Assembly: GCA_964036665.1 (NCBI GenBank) | Contig: OZ038528.1 | Coordinates: 10,856,501-10,920,500 of the forward strand | Reading direction: 5' to 3' | DNA: 64,000 bases | Source of the DNA: Gordius sp. MW1 | Lineage: Eukaryota > Nematomorpha > Gordioida > Gordea > Gordiidae | Shown: positions 62,944 to 64,000 of the stretch, piece after piece | Position numbering within the stretch: the stretch's first letter is position 1 | Layout of the letters: each line of letters starts with the position of its first letter | Made by a program: the position numbers and the translations under genes | The notes under the pieces: model-generated | Databases searched by the model: none | Seen by the model: the letters and a program-made list of their open reading frames with translations, nothing else | Told to the model about the DNA's origin: nothing

Positions 62944-64000
62944 TCGTTTTCAGACGTGGTTTCTATGATAAAAAGTAAAAATTTATCAGAATCAGAAAAC
63001 TATTACTTTGAAATCATGATCGCATAGTGCATTTTTGAAAAATTAAGCACTCACGTTGCGATAAAACAAACTAATCGCAACAATAAAACGTTGTCTTTTG
63101 TCAAAATGATAGTTCTCGCAGCTTAAAACCTCTTTTCGGAAGTCAATCGATGATAATAGGATTCTCAAATTGGCCTACTTTTATATATTTTTTCATGCTC
63201 TTTCACATAGAATCGAAAAAAATAAATATTTTTACCTCAAAATTTTTCACATATTTTTCTTTCAACCGTATTCATCCGATGAAAGTTGTCGTTTTCAGAC
63301 GTGGTTTCCATGATAAAAAGTAAAAATTTATCAGAATCAGAAAACTATTACTTTGAAATCATGATCGCATAGTGCATTTTTGAAAAATTAAGCACTCACG
63401 TTGCGATACAACAAACTAATCGCAACAATAAAACGTTGTTTTTTGTCAAAATGATAGTTCTCGCAGCTTAAAACCTCTTTTCGGAAGTCAATCGAGGATA
63501 ATAGGATTCTCAAATTGGCTTACTTTTATATATTTTTTCATGCTCTTTCACAAAGAATCGAAAATAATAAATATTTTTACCTTAAAATATTTCACATATT
63601 TTTCTTTGAACCGTATTCATCCGATGAAAGTTGTCGTTTTCCGACGTGGTTTCCATGATAAAAAGTAAAAATTTATCAGAATCAAAAAACTATTACTTTG
63701 AAATCATGATCGCATAGTGCATTTTTGAAAAATTAAGCACTCACGTTGCGATACAACAAACTAATCGCAACAATAAAACGTTGTCTTTTGTCAAAATGAT
63801 AGTTCTCGCAGCTTAAAACCTCTTTTCGGAAGTCAATCGAGGATAATAGGATTCTCAAATTGGCCTACTTTTATATATTTTTTCATGCTCTTTCACATAG
63901 AATCAAAAAAAAAATATTTTGTACCTCAAAATTTTACGCATATTTTTCTTTGAACCGTATTCATCCGATGAAAGTTGTCGTTTTCAGACGTGGTTTCCTT
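62944..64000 (+). repeat. 8-mer HOR, copy 2, cut by window end
   Basis: Units 62944, 63289 and 63634 and the first 23 bases of 63978 parallel 60202, 60547, 60892 and 61228: CGATGATAAT, then CACAAAGAATCG with AAATAATAAAT, then ATTTTGTACC with TTTTACGCAT, then TTTCCTT. The third unit differs in its first half, with TTCCGACG and ATCAAAAAAC where 60892 has the small deletions. Private changes are GGTTTCTATG and GCGATAAAAC in 62944. Confidence 0.82.

Larger units (their letters stand above)
1..64000 (+). repeat. Satellite array of ~345-bp monomers
   Basis: The full window is a tandem array of one A+T-rich monomer, all copies in the same orientation, with no break and no unique sequence. Starting each unit at TCGTTTTCAG gives starts at 1, 346, 691, 1036, 1381 and onward to 63978, which is 186 complete units and a 23-base partial. 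Most units are 343-346 bp; outliers are 324, 325, 334, 336, 340 and 350 bp. Units differ by a few substitutions, by the length of an A-run near unit position 273, and by scattered small indels. Arrays of this type are typical of eukaryotic centromeric or pericentromeric heterochromatin; that location is inferred. Family and species are not recognised. Confidence 0.99.

Noticed and set aside
1..64000. CRISPR array, because of the regular direct repeats
   Set aside because: The repeat is the whole 345-bp period with no unique spacers, no short palindromic repeat separated by variable sequence and no cas genes.
1..64000. Transposable element, rRNA, tRNA or other RNA genes
   Set aside because: No terminal inverted repeats, target-site duplications, transposase or reverse-transcriptase frames, rRNA-like segments or tRNA cloverleafs were seen; every stretch checked is explained by the monomer.
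1..64000. Assembly artefact as the sole cause of the HOR blocks
   Set aside because: Block copies carry private substitutions and indels at many positions, and hybrid units have clean internal switches, which simple duplication errors would not produce. Misjoins at individual mosaic borders (for example near 31.3, 35.0 and 39.3 kb) cannot be excluded without reads.

Overview
The whole 64,000-base window is one satellite DNA array. A monomer of about 345 bp (most copies 343-346 bp) is repeated head to tail in a single orientation. Walking the window in the phase that starts at TCGTTTTCAG gives 186 complete monomers plus 23 bases of the next one, a mean spacing of about 344 bp. The array enters at base 1 and leaves at base 64,000 without an edge. 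I see no protein gene, RNA gene, transposon, CRISPR array or unique sequence. A hand count of a consensus monomer gives about 30% G+C (60 C, 45 G in 345).

This points to a eukaryotic chromosome, most likely centromeric or pericentromeric heterochromatin. CpG is not depleted: 13 per consensus monomer against about 8 expected. That argues against a heavily CpG-methylated vertebrate or plant genome and fits many invertebrates, but it is weak inference. I do not recognise the satellite family or the species.

The array is organised into higher-order repeats (HORs), in which runs of distinguishable monomers are themselves repeated. Layout: 1-2414 irregular; 2415-15166 four copies of a 9/10-monomer HOR (about 3.1 or 3.4 kb); 15167-18599 irregular, with deleted monomers; 18600-22001 two copies of a 5-mer (1701 bp); 22002-25736 irregular, with a 670-bp dimer repeat; 25737-31244 two copies of an 8-mer (about 2754 bp); 31245-35379 mosaic, with a partial third 8-mer copy; 35380-38134 two copies of a 4-mer (about 1378 bp); 38135-40895 mosaic, partly a copy of 32278-33600; 40896-46064 three copies of a 5-mer (1723 bp each); 46065-49510 mosaic with two 1379-bp 4-mers; 49511-59512 three copies of a 7-mer (one expanded to 9) plus an insert; 59513-60201 a copy of 51925-52613; 60202-64000 an 8-mer (2742 bp) and the start of its next copy.

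The features that may matter are structural. Each monomer holds a little-varying core with an 8+8 bp perfect dyad, GTTGCGAT-N11-ATCGCAAC. It also has an A/T-tract-rich segment whose A-run length varies, and two AATAAA hexamers. Hybrid monomers, matched gain and loss junctions and one deletion shared by five monomers record unequal exchange or gene conversion. Short open frames of 60-61 codons are by-products of the repeat and are not annotated as genes.
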